Notes: generated by a model not told the origin, from the sequence alone. DNA of 8,848 bases from Methanosarcinales archaeon (GCA_030594905.1 JAUVEF010000035.1:1-8848), one strand, 5' to 3'; positions 1 through 6,233 are shown, counted from the stretch's first letter. A program made the numbers and translations.

Positions 1-82
1 TAAGCGCCCTCAGGCACTTGCCTCCGGCACACACGCGGTAGCGGTCACATATAATAATTCCAATCCGGATTTCATCGCTCAT
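1..82 (-). CDS. CGGC-domain protein, 5' end only (partial)
   Basis: This is the first 27 codons of a gene that runs off the left edge. The reverse strand from the ATG at 82 reads MSDEIRIGIIICDRYRVCAG and continues GKCLRAL. A short beta strand (IRIGIIICD) followed by Cys12, Cys18 and Cys23 in the pattern C-x5-C-x4-C is what the N-terminus of the CGGC-domain family looks like; those are small proteins with conserved cysteines, presumed metal-binding, function unknown. The CGGC motif itself would lie outside the window, so the family call is inference from the N-terminus. The start is well supported: GGAGGA lies six bases upstream. The neighbour upstream on the same strand is a 45-codon basic protein gene, 102 bases away, so the two may share a transcript. 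Fairly sure this is a real gene, less sure of the family. Confidence 0.68.
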   Translation of the reverse strand, partial: MSDEIRIGIIICDRYRVCAGGKCLRAL

Positions 83-88
83 TTTACA

Positions 89-94
89 TCCTCC
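89..94 (-). promoter_or_regulatory. Shine-Dalgarno site of the CGGC-domain gene
   Basis: On the minus strand GGAGGA stands six bases before the ATG at 82. It is a near-perfect match to the anti-SD of archaeal 16S rRNA and fixes the start of the partial gene. Confidence 0.75.
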
Positions 95-184
95 GCAACT
101 TCTGGTTTTTGATTGTGAACTTACGGATTATGGGTGACAAATGCTTTCTGGACGCAAATAATTGCCCACCCAAATACCCCTCAT

Positions 185-322
185 TCATTTCATTTTTTTC
201 TTCGCTTTTGCAAGTTTCTTCTTTGCGTCACCGCTTCCGGACGCAGCCTGTTTTTCAAGTTCTTCCAACACCGCCCTCTTCTTAGAGCTCCTTCGCACCA
301 TATCCTTTTTAGACATTGCCAT
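185..322 (-). CDS. Small, highly basic 45-residue protein of unknown function
   Basis: The reverse strand from ATG 322 to TGA 185-187 encodes 45 residues beginning MAMSKKDMVRRSSKKRAVLE, with a second possible start at Met3 (codon ending at 316). About a third of the residues are Lys or Arg. Residues 5-16 form a basic patch, residues 17-26 an acidic/hydrophobic helix-like stretch (VLEELEKQAA), then a Ser/Gly hinge, and residues 33-45 a Lys/Ala-rich tail (KKKLAKAKKKMK). Such composition suits an RNA-, ribosome- or DNA-associated protein, but that is inference; I do not recognise the family. The plus-strand reading of the same bases is Phe/Leu/His-rich nonsense, as expected of a shadow. No Shine-Dalgarno is visible, but a TATA-like box ends 24 bases before the ATG, which would give a leaderless mRNA. 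It may be cotranscribed with the CGGC gene downstream. Confidence 0.7.
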   Translation of the reverse strand: MAMSKKDMVRRSSKKRAVLEELEKQAASGSGDAKKKLAKAKKKMK

Positions 323-346
323 GGGAAGTACGTTTTGAATTACACC

Positions 347-355
347 GTACTTAAA
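347..355 (-). promoter_or_regulatory. TATA-like promoter box of the 45-residue protein gene
   Basis: The minus strand reads ATTTAAGTAC here. Archaeal TATA boxes are centred about 25-27 bases before the transcription start, so transcription would begin at or within a few bases of the ATG at 322 (leaderless mRNA), in keeping with the lack of a Shine-Dalgarno. The same nine bases (TTTAAGTAC) occur upstream of aIF5A at 6224-6232. Confidence 0.45.
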
Positions 356-426
356 TGATTTCAGAAAAATTACGTGTTTAGCTAAATGAAAAGGCTCAAC
401 ACAATCGCGTACAGTTGTGAATGGTA

Positions 427-457
427 ATGCACCAATCTGGAATAGTTAATGGTGCAT
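427..457. repeat. 8-bp inverted repeat upstream of fae-hps
   Basis: ATGCACCA (427-434) and its exact reverse complement TGGTGCAT (450-457) flank a 15-base A/T-rich centre. Centre-to-centre spacing of the arms is 23 bases, about two helical turns, as for a dimeric repressor or activator site; as RNA it could also form a hairpin. It lies roughly 40 bases upstream of the best TATA candidate of fae-hps and about 90 bases from the small gene on the other side. The role as an operator is inference. Confidence 0.4.
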
Positions 458-494
458 GTTTGGCATTTCCACCTAATCACTATCATTACGCCTG

Positions 495-502
495 TTTAAA
501 AA
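495..502 (+). promoter_or_regulatory. Candidate TATA box of the fae-hps operon
   Basis: TTTAAAAA is the best archaeal TATA-like match before fae-hps. Transcription from it would start near 525 and leave a leader of about 110 bases. A weaker alternative, TAATTATG near 584-591, would give a leader of about 25 bases. The sequence alone does not decide between them. Confidence 0.3.
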
Positions 503-624
503 GGGAAGAAACAAATCATCAATCAGAAAACATACGAGTCAGAACCCGAGCACCAGCTAAATCAACAGTCCCGCGAACCGAAGTAATTATGTGATGCCGA
601 ATCATAACCAACATCAATAAACGC

Positions 625-629
625 GAGGT
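625..629 (+). promoter_or_regulatory. Shine-Dalgarno site deciding a TTG start for fae-hps
   Basis: GAGGT ends six bases before the TTG at 636. An in-frame TAA at 618-620 and the absence of ATG or GTG between it and 636 leave TTG as the only start that keeps the complete Fae N-terminus. Confidence 0.7.
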
Positions 630-635
630 AATCAT

Positions 636-1826
636 TTGATATCAATCGGAGAAGCTCTAATCGGCGAGGCGCCAGAACTCGCACACGTTGACTTGATGAT
701 CGGGGACAAAGACGGTCCGGTCGGGCATGCGTTCGCAACCGGGATGACCCAGATGTCAGAAGGGCACACACCCCTGCTCTCAGTCATCCGCCCGAATCTG
801 CTCACAAAACCGGCAACCTTGATCGTGCCAAAGGTGACTGTGAAGAATATGGATCAGGCTGCGCTCATCTTTGGTCCTGCGCAGGCTGCTGTTGCAAAGG
901 CGATCGCGGATGCGGTCGAGGCGGGAATCGTCCCGAAAGAACAGACAGAAGAACTTGTGATCGTTGCAAGCGTCTTCATTCACCCGCAAGCTGCGGATTA
1001 CAATCGGATATACCGATATAACTACGGAGCAACGAAACTGGCACTCGAACGTGCGATGAACGGGTTTCCAGGGATCGATACGGTGCTCAAAGAGAAGGAT
1101 CGCGGCACACATGCGATTATGGGCTTCAAGGTTTCACGTTTGTGGGATCCACCATATCTCCAGGTCGCTCTCGACAATCCAAACATCGATCAGATACTTG
1201 GGGTCATAAAGTCGCTGCCGGATAGCGATCACCTAATCCTTGAGGCGGGCACTCCGTTAATCAAGCGATACGGTGTTGATGTGATCTCAAAGCTCCGGGA
1301 GGTTATGCCAAATGCGTTCATCGTCGCTGACTTAAAGACGCTTGACACCGGCAATCTCGAGGCGCGCATGGTTGCTGATGCGACCGCCGACGCGGTTGTG
1401 GTATCTGCGCTTGCGCCGATCTCAACGATCGACAAGGTGATTGAGGAAGCGCACAAGACCGGGATATATGCAGTGATAGACACCCTGAATCTGCCCGACC
1501 CGATGCCGATGCTAAGAAAGCTGAAAGTACTTCCTGATGTCGTGGAACTGCACCGCGCAATCGATGTCGAAGAGACGGAATACCAGTGGGGCAGCATCCC
1601 TGAGATCAAGGCGCTTGCAGAGAAACAGTCTAAGAATGTGTTGATCGCGGTTGCAGGCGGCGTCCGAGTGGATAACATTGGCGAGGCGCTGGGTGCGGGA
1701 GCCGATATTCTTGTGGTCGGGCGTGCGATCACGAATGCGAAGGACGTATACCAGACCGCTGAGATGTTCATAGAAGGGCTTGCAAAAGATGAGACAGATC
1801 AGTTTAGAGTGATGACTGACTTCTGA
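636..1826 (+). CDS. fae-hps: Bifunctional formaldehyde-activating enzyme / 3-hexulose-6-phosphate synthase (Fae-Hps)
   Basis: A 396-residue fusion. Residues 1-165 are Fae, which condenses formaldehyde with tetrahydromethanopterin to methylene-H4MPT; the catalytic His is His17 in AHVDLMIG. Residues from about 173 are Hps, a decarboxylase-like TIM barrel that joins or splits formaldehyde and ribulose 5-phosphate. Its active-site set is visible: Asp180 (LQVALD), Glu203 (EAGTP), Asp232, Lys234 and Asp237 (ADLKTLDTG), His306 (HRAID) and Arg363 (VGRAI). Length matches known archaeal fusions. In archaea the pair usually runs towards pentose synthesis: Hps makes ribulose 5-phosphate and releases formaldehyde, which Fae captures into the C1 pool. 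The enzyme is cytosolic. The start is TTG at 636, preceded by GAGGT; starting at the next Met (residue 21) would remove His17. An EEP-family gene follows after 23 bases, probably in one transcript. HRAID replaces the commoner HRGID, a mild variant. Confidence 0.97.
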   Translation: MISIGEALIGEAPELAHVDLMIGDKDGPVGHAFATGMTQMSEGHTPLLSVIRPNLLTKPATLIVPKVTVKNMDQAALIFGPAQAAVAKAIADAVEAGIVPKEQTEELVIVASVFIHPQAADYNRIYRYNYGATKLALERAMNGFPGIDTVLKEKDRGTHAIMGFKVSRLWDPPYLQVALDNPNIDQILGVIKSLPDSDHLILEAGTPLIKRYGVDVISKLREVMPNAFIVADLKTLDTGNLEARMVADATADAVVVSALAPISTIDKVIEEAHKTGIYAVIDTLNLPDPMPMLRKLKVLPDVVELHRAIDVEETEYQWGSIPEIKALAEKQSKNVLIAVAGGVRVDNIGEALGAGADILVVGRAITNAKDVYQTAEMFIEGLAKDETDQFRVMTDF

Positions 1827-1849
1827 ACTCCGATATCTGGCGGGAGAAA

Positions 1850-2806
1850 ATGGCTGAATATACTGTCATGTCGTACAACATCGAGCACATGAACCGGATG
1901 TTTCAGAATGATGTTATCAAGCCAGAGGAGGAGACCCGGGCACAGAAGATCGCATCGGTGATTGGGGCGGTAAATCCGCACGTGCTCGGGATATGCGAGG
2001 CTGCAAACGCCCCGGAGGAACACAGCTTCTTCATCGAGAATTATCTGCCCGGCTACCAGCTTGCCTGCGGGGTCAGCCGGGGCGGGCAGAACCTTGTCTT
2101 CTATTACCGGGAGCCGTTTCGTCTCGTTGCCGTTGATGATGCGTTCTCGTTTTATGAGCCGTGGGAGGCTGATATCGAGAACGACGGCTTGAAAGAGGTG
2201 CATAAATGGGAACGAAAGCCTCTTGAGGCGGTATTCGAGATCGGCACCGGCGGTCCCCGGATCAGGTTCATCATGGTACATGCGAAGTCCAAAGGGGTCT
2301 TTTCAGTGGTGGACCTGTACAATTTCCAGAAGATCTCGCTTGCAAACCGAAAACGCCTTCTCGGACAGGCGATCAAGCTCAGGGAGCGTCTGGACCAACT
2401 GACCCTGGAACCTGACCCGGTTCCGGTCATGGTGATGGGCGATATGAACGATGGTCCAGGGATGGATCCGTTCGAGATGATGCTTGGGAGGAGCTTTGTT
2501 GAGACGGTCATGGGATCGGTCTATGATCATGGCAGGATATTTCACAACACGCTATGGTGGATGTCAAAGGACTCCGATCTGAAGAAGAAGCTGTGGACTG
2601 TTGATTTCCCAGATCCAATCGTGAAACATTCGATGGGATACCGGCACCGCGTCTGGCTCGATCACATCCTTGTCTCGCAGGATATGCTGCAACCGGATAG
2701 TTCTGTCAGGTATGTCACGAACTCCGGGATGATCGCATCCGGCAGCAGGGATGCATGGAAGGCGTCCGATCATTTTGCGGTTCATTGCAAAATCGAGGCG
2801 GACTAA
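1850..2806 (+). CDS. Endonuclease/exonuclease/phosphatase (EEP) family protein
   Basis: A 318-residue protein of the DNase I / exonuclease III / inositol-phosphatase fold, which cleaves phosphodiester or phosphomonoester bonds with Mg2+. The family's motifs occur in order: Asn10 in MSYNIEHM, Glu50 in GICEAAN (metal ligand), His144 in VHAKSK, Asp198 and Asn200 in MGDMND, Asp271-His272 in WLDHILVS, and Asp307-His308 in KASDHF. All catalytic positions are kept, so it should be active. There is no signal peptide or membrane segment, so it is probably cytosolic. The substrate cannot be read from the sequence: DNA, RNA and phospholipid or sugar phosphates are all possible. The gene begins at ATG 1850 with GGGAG just upstream, 23 bases after fae-hps, so an operon is likely. 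Its 3' end faces that of ABCE1 across 57 bases with no obvious terminator. Confidence 0.88.
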   Translation: MAEYTVMSYNIEHMNRMFQNDVIKPEEETRAQKIASVIGAVNPHVLGICEAANAPEEHSFFIENYLPGYQLACGVSRGGQNLVFYYREPFRLVAVDDAFSFYEPWEADIENDGLKEVHKWERKPLEAVFEIGTGGPRIRFIMVHAKSKGVFSVVDLYNFQKISLANRKRLLGQAIKLRERLDQLTLEPDPVPVMVMGDMNDGPGMDPFEMMLGRSFVETVMGSVYDHGRIFHNTLWWMSKDSDLKKKLWTVDFPDPIVKHSMGYRHRVWLDHILVSQDMLQPDSSVRYVTNSGMIASGSRDAWKASDHFAVHCKIEAD

Positions 2807-2863
2807 GGGAACTCACGACGTATCAGTGCTCTCTGACACTTATCTCCGGCATGTACGAACGTG

Positions 2864-4621
2864 TCACTTAACCGCCGCGTAATAATATTCCCCGCTTGCT
2901 TTCTGTTCCCGGTCCAGCCGCGATCCTTGTTCATTGATCCTTGGTCGCTTCGTTTCCTCATCGCGTCTGAACGTGATGTTTAAATTCGCAAGGAACTTGT
3001 TCATCCCCTCGCGCAGGTCAAATGGTCCGAAGACCTCGCCGTGCACGGCAGGCTCTCCATCAAAGACCAGCAGCCGATCACTCAGAAGATCAACCATGTA
3101 AATGTCATGATCGATTACGATCGCGGTCACATGCCTGTTCTCAGCAAACCGCCTGATTGCGGTACACGCAGAGACTCGCTGCTCAACATCAAGGTGTGCG
3201 GACGGCTCATCCAGAATGTATAGATCCGCATCCCTTGAGAGACATGCGGCTATCGCGACCCGCTGGAGCTCGCCGCCGCTTAGGTCGGATATCTCTCGCT
3301 CCATCAAGTATTTGAGCTGGAGCGGACTGGTGATCTCGGTCTCGTAATAACTGGTATCGACATTGCGCGTGATGATTCTGAGGAAATCGTGAACACGGAG
3401 ATCGGAATCCGGTTTTATGTACTGCGGCTTGTATGAAATCTTGATATCGGCGGATATCTCCCCGGTTGTCGGCGTAGTGACTCCGGCGAGCAGTTTTGCA
3501 AACGTACTCTTACCGATCCCATTTGGACCTGCTGCGCCGACGACCTCGCCAACGCGCATCTCGCCACCAGCCACGTCAAGCGAAAACACGTCATACGCTT
3601 TCGTAAATCCTGAAAATTCGAAGAGTATCGGGATATTCTTCGCCGATCTCGGCGCATGCACCTCAAAATCGATCGCAGTTGGTCGGATCCGCACGTTCTC
3701 CTCTGGCAGAAACCCGCGCAGATACTGGTTGATCGCCTGCCGTACACCTTTCGGGTGCGTGATCACGCCAAACCCGCCCGGTTCGCCGTACCCGACATGC
3801 ACGACATCGGCGAGCAGATCAAGGATTGCAAGATCGTGCTCAACGACCATCACGGCGCTGTGCGCTGCAAGCTCTCTGATCATGACCGCCGCGCGGATAC
3901 GCTGGTGAATGTCGAGATATGGGCTTATCTCGTCGAAGAAATAGAAATCGGCATCCCTGGCTGCGCACGCCGCGATTGCGATGCGCTGGAGCTCGCCGCC
4001 GCTAAGATCTCCTAAATCACGGTGTAAGATGTGTTTGATATCAAGTTTTGAGATCAGGTTGTCGAGTTCCCCACGTTCGTCCACTCTTTCAAGCAATTCT
4101 GATACATCGCCGCTAAACGCTCCGGGAATCCGATCCACGTACTGTGGTTTCTGAGATAATTTGATTTCGTTCCGAGATATTTTTATCAGATAATCCTGAA
4201 GCGAAGAGCCGGCATAATACTTGAAAATGTCATCCCAATCAGCATCAACTCCAAGATTTGGCTTCAGATTCCCTGATAAGATCTGGACCGCAGTTGTTTT
4301 GCCGATCCCGTTTGGACCGAGTATTCCGACCACCTTGCCCTGCTGCGGTATCGGCATGCCGTATAACACAAAACCATTGGCGCCATATCTGTGCGATGGC
4401 TCGGTTAAGGACTCCGGTAGCGATATAATCTTAATAGACCCAAATGGACACTTTTTGATGCATATACCGCATCCTATGCAGAGTTCTTCCGAAATGACCG
4501 GTTTCTTCCCCTCCATTTTGATGGTCTCGTCACCTGTCCGCACACGCGGGCAGTATTTGATGCACTCAAGCGAGCACATTCCCGGCTGGCACCGGTCCTG
4601 ATCCAGTATTGCGATTCTCAT
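2864..4621 (-). CDS. rli1: ABCE1/Rli1 ribosome-recycling ATPase
   Basis: A 585-residue twin-ATPase, full length for ABCE1. It splits ribosomes into subunits after termination, working with aRF1/aPelota, and then stays on the small subunit. N-terminal iron-sulfur domain: Cys11, 16, 20, 24 and Cys48, 51, 54, 58 give two 4Fe-4S clusters. First nucleotide-binding domain: Walker A GPNGIGKTT (102-110), signature LSGGELQR (206-213), Walker B FFDE (Glu231), His262. Second: Walker A GPNGIGKST (365-373), signature LSGGELQR (447-454), Walker B ILDE (Glu472), His505. No key residue is missing, and there are no membrane segments, so it is not a transporter. The conserved basic tail (FRRDEETKRPRIN) is present. 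No Shine-Dalgarno precedes ATG 4621; a TATA-like box 32-42 bases upstream points to a very short leader. It lies in the same orientation as agmatinase and aIF5A but 250 bases away, probably with its own promoter. Confidence 0.97.
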   Translation of the reverse strand: MRIAILDQDRCQPGMCSLECIKYCPRVRTGDETIKMEGKKPVISEELCIGCGICIKKCPFGSIKIISLPESLTEPSHRYGANGFVLYGMPIPQQGKVVGILGPNGIGKTTAVQILSGNLKPNLGVDADWDDIFKYYAGSSLQDYLIKISRNEIKLSQKPQYVDRIPGAFSGDVSELLERVDERGELDNLISKLDIKHILHRDLGDLSGGELQRIAIAACAARDADFYFFDEISPYLDIHQRIRAAVMIRELAAHSAVMVVEHDLAILDLLADVVHVGYGEPGGFGVITHPKGVRQAINQYLRGFLPEENVRIRPTAIDFEVHAPRSAKNIPILFEFSGFTKAYDVFSLDVAGGEMRVGEVVGAAGPNGIGKSTFAKLLAGVTTPTTGEISADIKISYKPQYIKPDSDLRVHDFLRIITRNVDTSYYETEITSPLQLKYLMEREISDLSGGELQRVAIAACLSRDADLYILDEPSAHLDVEQRVSACTAIRRFAENRHVTAIVIDHDIYMVDLLSDRLLVFDGEPAVHGEVFGPFDLREGMNKFLANLNITFRRDEETKRPRINEQGSRLDREQKASGEYYYAAVK

Positions 4622-4652
4622 GGATATGCAACGTCTACATCTGAATCAGTAA

Positions 4653-4663
4653 CAATATGTACC
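4653..4663 (-). promoter_or_regulatory. Candidate TATA box of ABCE1
   Basis: The minus strand reads TACATATTG here, an A/T-rich TATA-like box whose end lies about 32 bases before the ATG at 4621. Transcription would start within a few bases of the ATG, which fits the missing Shine-Dalgarno. The minus-strand T-rich stretch at 4722-4730 (TTTATTTTT) is an alternative, or may terminate the agmatinase transcript. Confidence 0.35.
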
Positions 4664-4676
4664 TAACCCCTGCGAC

Positions 4677-4715
4677 AGGCATGATGCCTGGACGTGCCTT
4701 GCGTGCACTAAGTGC
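4677..4715. repeat. Two short near-perfect palindromes before ABCE1
   Basis: AGGCAT-G-ATGCCT (4677-4689) has 6-bp arms around one base, and GCACT-A-AGTGC (4705-4715) has 5-bp arms around one base. Both centres are too tight for a stable RNA hairpin, so a protein-binding role at DNA level is more plausible. They lie upstream of the ABCE1 TATA candidate and downstream of agmatinase. Chance cannot be excluded. Confidence 0.3.
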
Positions 4716-4766
4716 TTACCGAAAAATAAAGTAGTAAAGTTGGCTGATGGCACGCCACATCCCGGA

Positions 4767-4847
4767 CATTCGTGCGATTCGTTCAAACGTGTCATTCGTG
4801 ATCCCTTATGCCAATTTTATCACGAATTTCACGAATGCCACGAATTT
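4767..4847. repeat. CACGAAT repeat cluster with inverted copies
   Basis: Three head-to-tail 9-base units start CACGAAT at 4821, 4830 and 4839. Two inverted copies, CATTCGTG, occur at 4767-4774 and 4793-4800. ATTCGTGAT (4794-4802) and ATCACGAAT (4819-4827) are exact reverse complements separated by 16 bases, so a stem-loop or multi-site protein-binding array is possible. The element sits entirely between agmatinase and ABCE1. A related piece occurs at 7033-7048. It looks like a dispersed intergenic repeat rather than part of a gene. Confidence 0.55.
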
Positions 4848-4871
4848 TGACAGGTTATTTTCTGGCAAGCC

Positions 4872-5759
4872 CTAACAAGTACAAACGCTCTTTGCCGCGA
4901 TAAACTCCCGCACCAGCCGTGCGCCAAGCATCGCACTTTCCCCCCGGTCGTAGCCCGGGTTTACCTCGACAATGTCAAAACCGCAGGTATACTGCGCAGC
5001 AAGCCGTATTGCAGCACGCACGTCCCGCGGGCTTAACCCAAAAGGCTCAGGGTTACCAACGCCAGGCGCATACGCGGGATCGATTACATCGGTATCAATG
5101 GACAGGTAAATCCGCTCGCATCCGCGACCAGACAGTGCGTCGAGCGCTTCACGGATTACAGATTCTATCCCGGCGTCGTCCACTGTGTCAGCAGAGTGCC
5201 ATAAAATCCCCCTTTCCTTTGCGTGGGCGTATTCCTCTGCCGAACCGCTCCGCACGCCGATCAGAACGCAGTTATCGGTCAGGTCGTCGATGATGTTTCT
5301 TGAAACACATGCATGTGACTGTCTGGCTCCGAGGTATTCATCGCGCAGATCGAGGTGTGCATCAAGAACGATCACTCCAAAATCAGGGGTGGAATTATCA
5401 AAATCCTCTGTAAAAGCCTTGACACAACCATAAGTCAGCGTGTGCTCGCCGCCAAGTGCAATCGGAACCTTACCATCCCGTAGAATCCTTGCAGCGACAT
5501 CGTAGACCGCATGAAGCATGTCGCCGGTGTGGGTATCGAGATCAAGATCACCAAGGTCATGGACACATAGATCGGTCAGATCGACATCAAAAAAATCGTT
5601 GTACGTCTCAAAGTTGTAACTTGCCTTTCTTATCACATCCGGCGCCTCGCTGCTGCCGTACCGGAAGGACGAAGTGGCATCGAAAGGCACGCCGAATATC
5701 ACAAAATCGGCATCTTCGTAACTGGACACCGCATCAGCGAAGACACGCTCTCTGAACAT
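4872..5759 (-). CDS. speB: Agmatinase (ureohydrolase family)
   Basis: A 295-residue manganese ureohydrolase that splits agmatine to putrescine and urea. The binuclear Mn ligands are all visible: His106 in GGEHT, Asp133, His135 and Asp137 in DAHLD, and Asp222 and Asp224 in SIDTDVIDP. The family's third block, PAYAPGVGNPEPFG (228-241), and the conserved SHACVSR (148-154) are also present, as is the C-terminal VEVNPGYD. Length is usual. The ATG at 5759 fits the family N-terminus (FADA..SYEDADFVIFGVPFD), though no Shine-Dalgarno precedes it. It begins 30 bases after aIF5A on the same strand, so both are probably on one mRNA led by aIF5A. In Haloferax volcanii the agmatinase-like gene next to aIF5A takes part in deoxyhypusine formation on that factor. 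By analogy (inference) the physiological substrate here could include an agmatine-modified aIF5A as well as free agmatine. Confidence 0.92.
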   Translation of the reverse strand: MFRERVFADAVSSYEDADFVIFGVPFDATSSFRYGSSEAPDVIRKASYNFETYNDFFDVDLTDLCVHDLGDLDLDTHTGDMLHAVYDVAARILRDGKVPIALGGEHTLTYGCVKAFTEDFDNSTPDFGVIVLDAHLDLRDEYLGARQSHACVSRNIIDDLTDNCVLIGVRSGSAEEYAHAKERGILWHSADTVDDAGIESVIREALDALSGRGCERIYLSIDTDVIDPAYAPGVGNPEPFGLSPRDVRAAIRLAAQYTCGFDIVEVNPGYDRGESAMLGARLVREFIAAKSVCTC

Positions 5760-5789
5760 TATTGTATATTACGCGTTGTATATTGCAAA

Positions 5790-6173
5790 TTATCTCATAT
5801 CAAGCCGCATCTTGCCCATTGCGGTGATGTATGTGATATCGTTTCCCTCAGCAACACGATCACGGAACTCTTCAGGGATTGAGAGCTCAAATGTAGTGTA
5901 CTCAGACATATCCATCAACTGTGCAACGTTGCCTGTAATCGAGAGGACCTGTGCAGTCTTGCGCTCGACGATCGGCACGAATATCTTGGCTGATACGGGC
6001 TGCACGATTGATCGCTTCTGACCGTCAAAAAGCCCGATGGTATCGACCCGCGCTTTGGCAGATCCATGCTTTCCTGGCTTTGATTTTGAAATACCCTTAA
6101 TCGCACATACTTCATCATCGATAATCACATATCTACCTTCTCTGAGATTCCGAACTTCAGTCTGTTCCTTCAT
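5790..6173 (-). CDS. eif5A: Translation factor aIF5A
   Basis: A 127-residue archaeal homologue of eukaryotic IF5A and bacterial EF-P, which binds near the ribosomal E site and relieves stalling, for example at polyproline stretches. The hypusine loop SKPGKHGSAK (31-40) carries the lysine to be modified, Lys35; residues 1-65 form the SH3-like domain and the remainder the OB-fold domain. The frame is open back to 6209, but the start is placed at ATG 6173 because AAGGAG lies seven bases upstream and the protein then begins MKEQTEVRNLREG as in relatives; the longer reading would add 12 residues (MITANSDIRRRT) with no family counterpart. Deoxyhypusine synthase is not in the window, but agmatinase follows after 30 bases. 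A TATA-like box at 6224-6233 suggests a leader of about 25 bases. Confidence 0.96.
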   Translation of the reverse strand: MKEQTEVRNLREGRYVIIDDEVCAIKGISKSKPGKHGSAKARVDTIGLFDGQKRSIVQPVSAKIFVPIVERKTAQVLSITGNVAQLMDMSEYTTFELSIPEEFRDRVAEGNDITYITAMGKMRLDMR

Positions 6174-6180
6174 GGTACGT

Positions 6181-6186
6181 CTCCTT
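6181..6186 (-). promoter_or_regulatory. Shine-Dalgarno site deciding the aIF5A start
   Basis: The minus strand reads AAGGAG seven bases before the ATG at 6173. It selects that codon over the upstream in-frame ATG ending at 6209. Confidence 0.75.
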
Positions 6187-6223
6187 ATGTCACTGTTAGC
6201 AGTAATCATAAATCCGCGGCGGT

Positions 6224-6233
6224 GTACTTAAAA
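6224..6233 (-). promoter_or_regulatory. TATA-like box of the aIF5A-agmatinase operon
   Basis: The minus strand reads TTTTAAGTAC. Transcription would start near 6198-6201, leaving about 25 bases that include the Shine-Dalgarno. The box lies inside an imperfect inverted repeat (GGCGG 6218-6222, CCGCC 6239-6243), which could be an operator. The same nine bases, TTTAAGTAC, precede the small basic gene at 347-355. Confidence 0.45.

Larger units (their letters stand above)
323..635. other. Non-coding upstream region between divergent genes
   Basis: This 313-base stretch separates the minus-strand small gene from fae-hps on the plus strand. I find no convincing coding frame on either strand. It holds the TATA-like box of the small gene, an 8-bp inverted repeat at 427-457, a TTTAAAAA box at 495-502 and the ribosome binding site of fae-hps at 625-629. 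It therefore probably carries both divergent promoters and any control of fae-hps. Confidence 0.6.

Noticed and set aside
134..358. 74-codon plus-strand frame rich in Phe, His and Leu
   Set aside because: It is the exact reverse-phase shadow of the 45-residue basic protein gene on the minus strand; it lacks a ribosome binding site and has unnatural composition.
1229..1771. 180-codon minus-strand frame inside fae-hps
   Set aside because: Ser/Ala/Thr-rich shadow of the Fae-Hps coding sequence, in which every active-site motif is recognisable on the plus strand.
2807..2863. Terminator hairpin between the convergent EEP and ABCE1 genes
   Set aside because: Only a 4-bp AGTG/CACT arm pair is present, and no T-run follows on either strand.
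3417..3908. 163-codon plus-strand frame inside ABCE1
   Set aside because: Shadow of the intact ABCE1 gene; no domain is visible and no start signal precedes it.
4821..4847. CRISPR array
   Set aside because: Units are 9 bases and contiguous; there are no spacers, no long repeats and no cas genes nearby.
6174..6209. Longer aIF5A start at the ATG ending at 6209
   Set aside because: The 12 extra residues have no counterpart in the family and would cover the AAGGAG site that serves the ATG at 6173.
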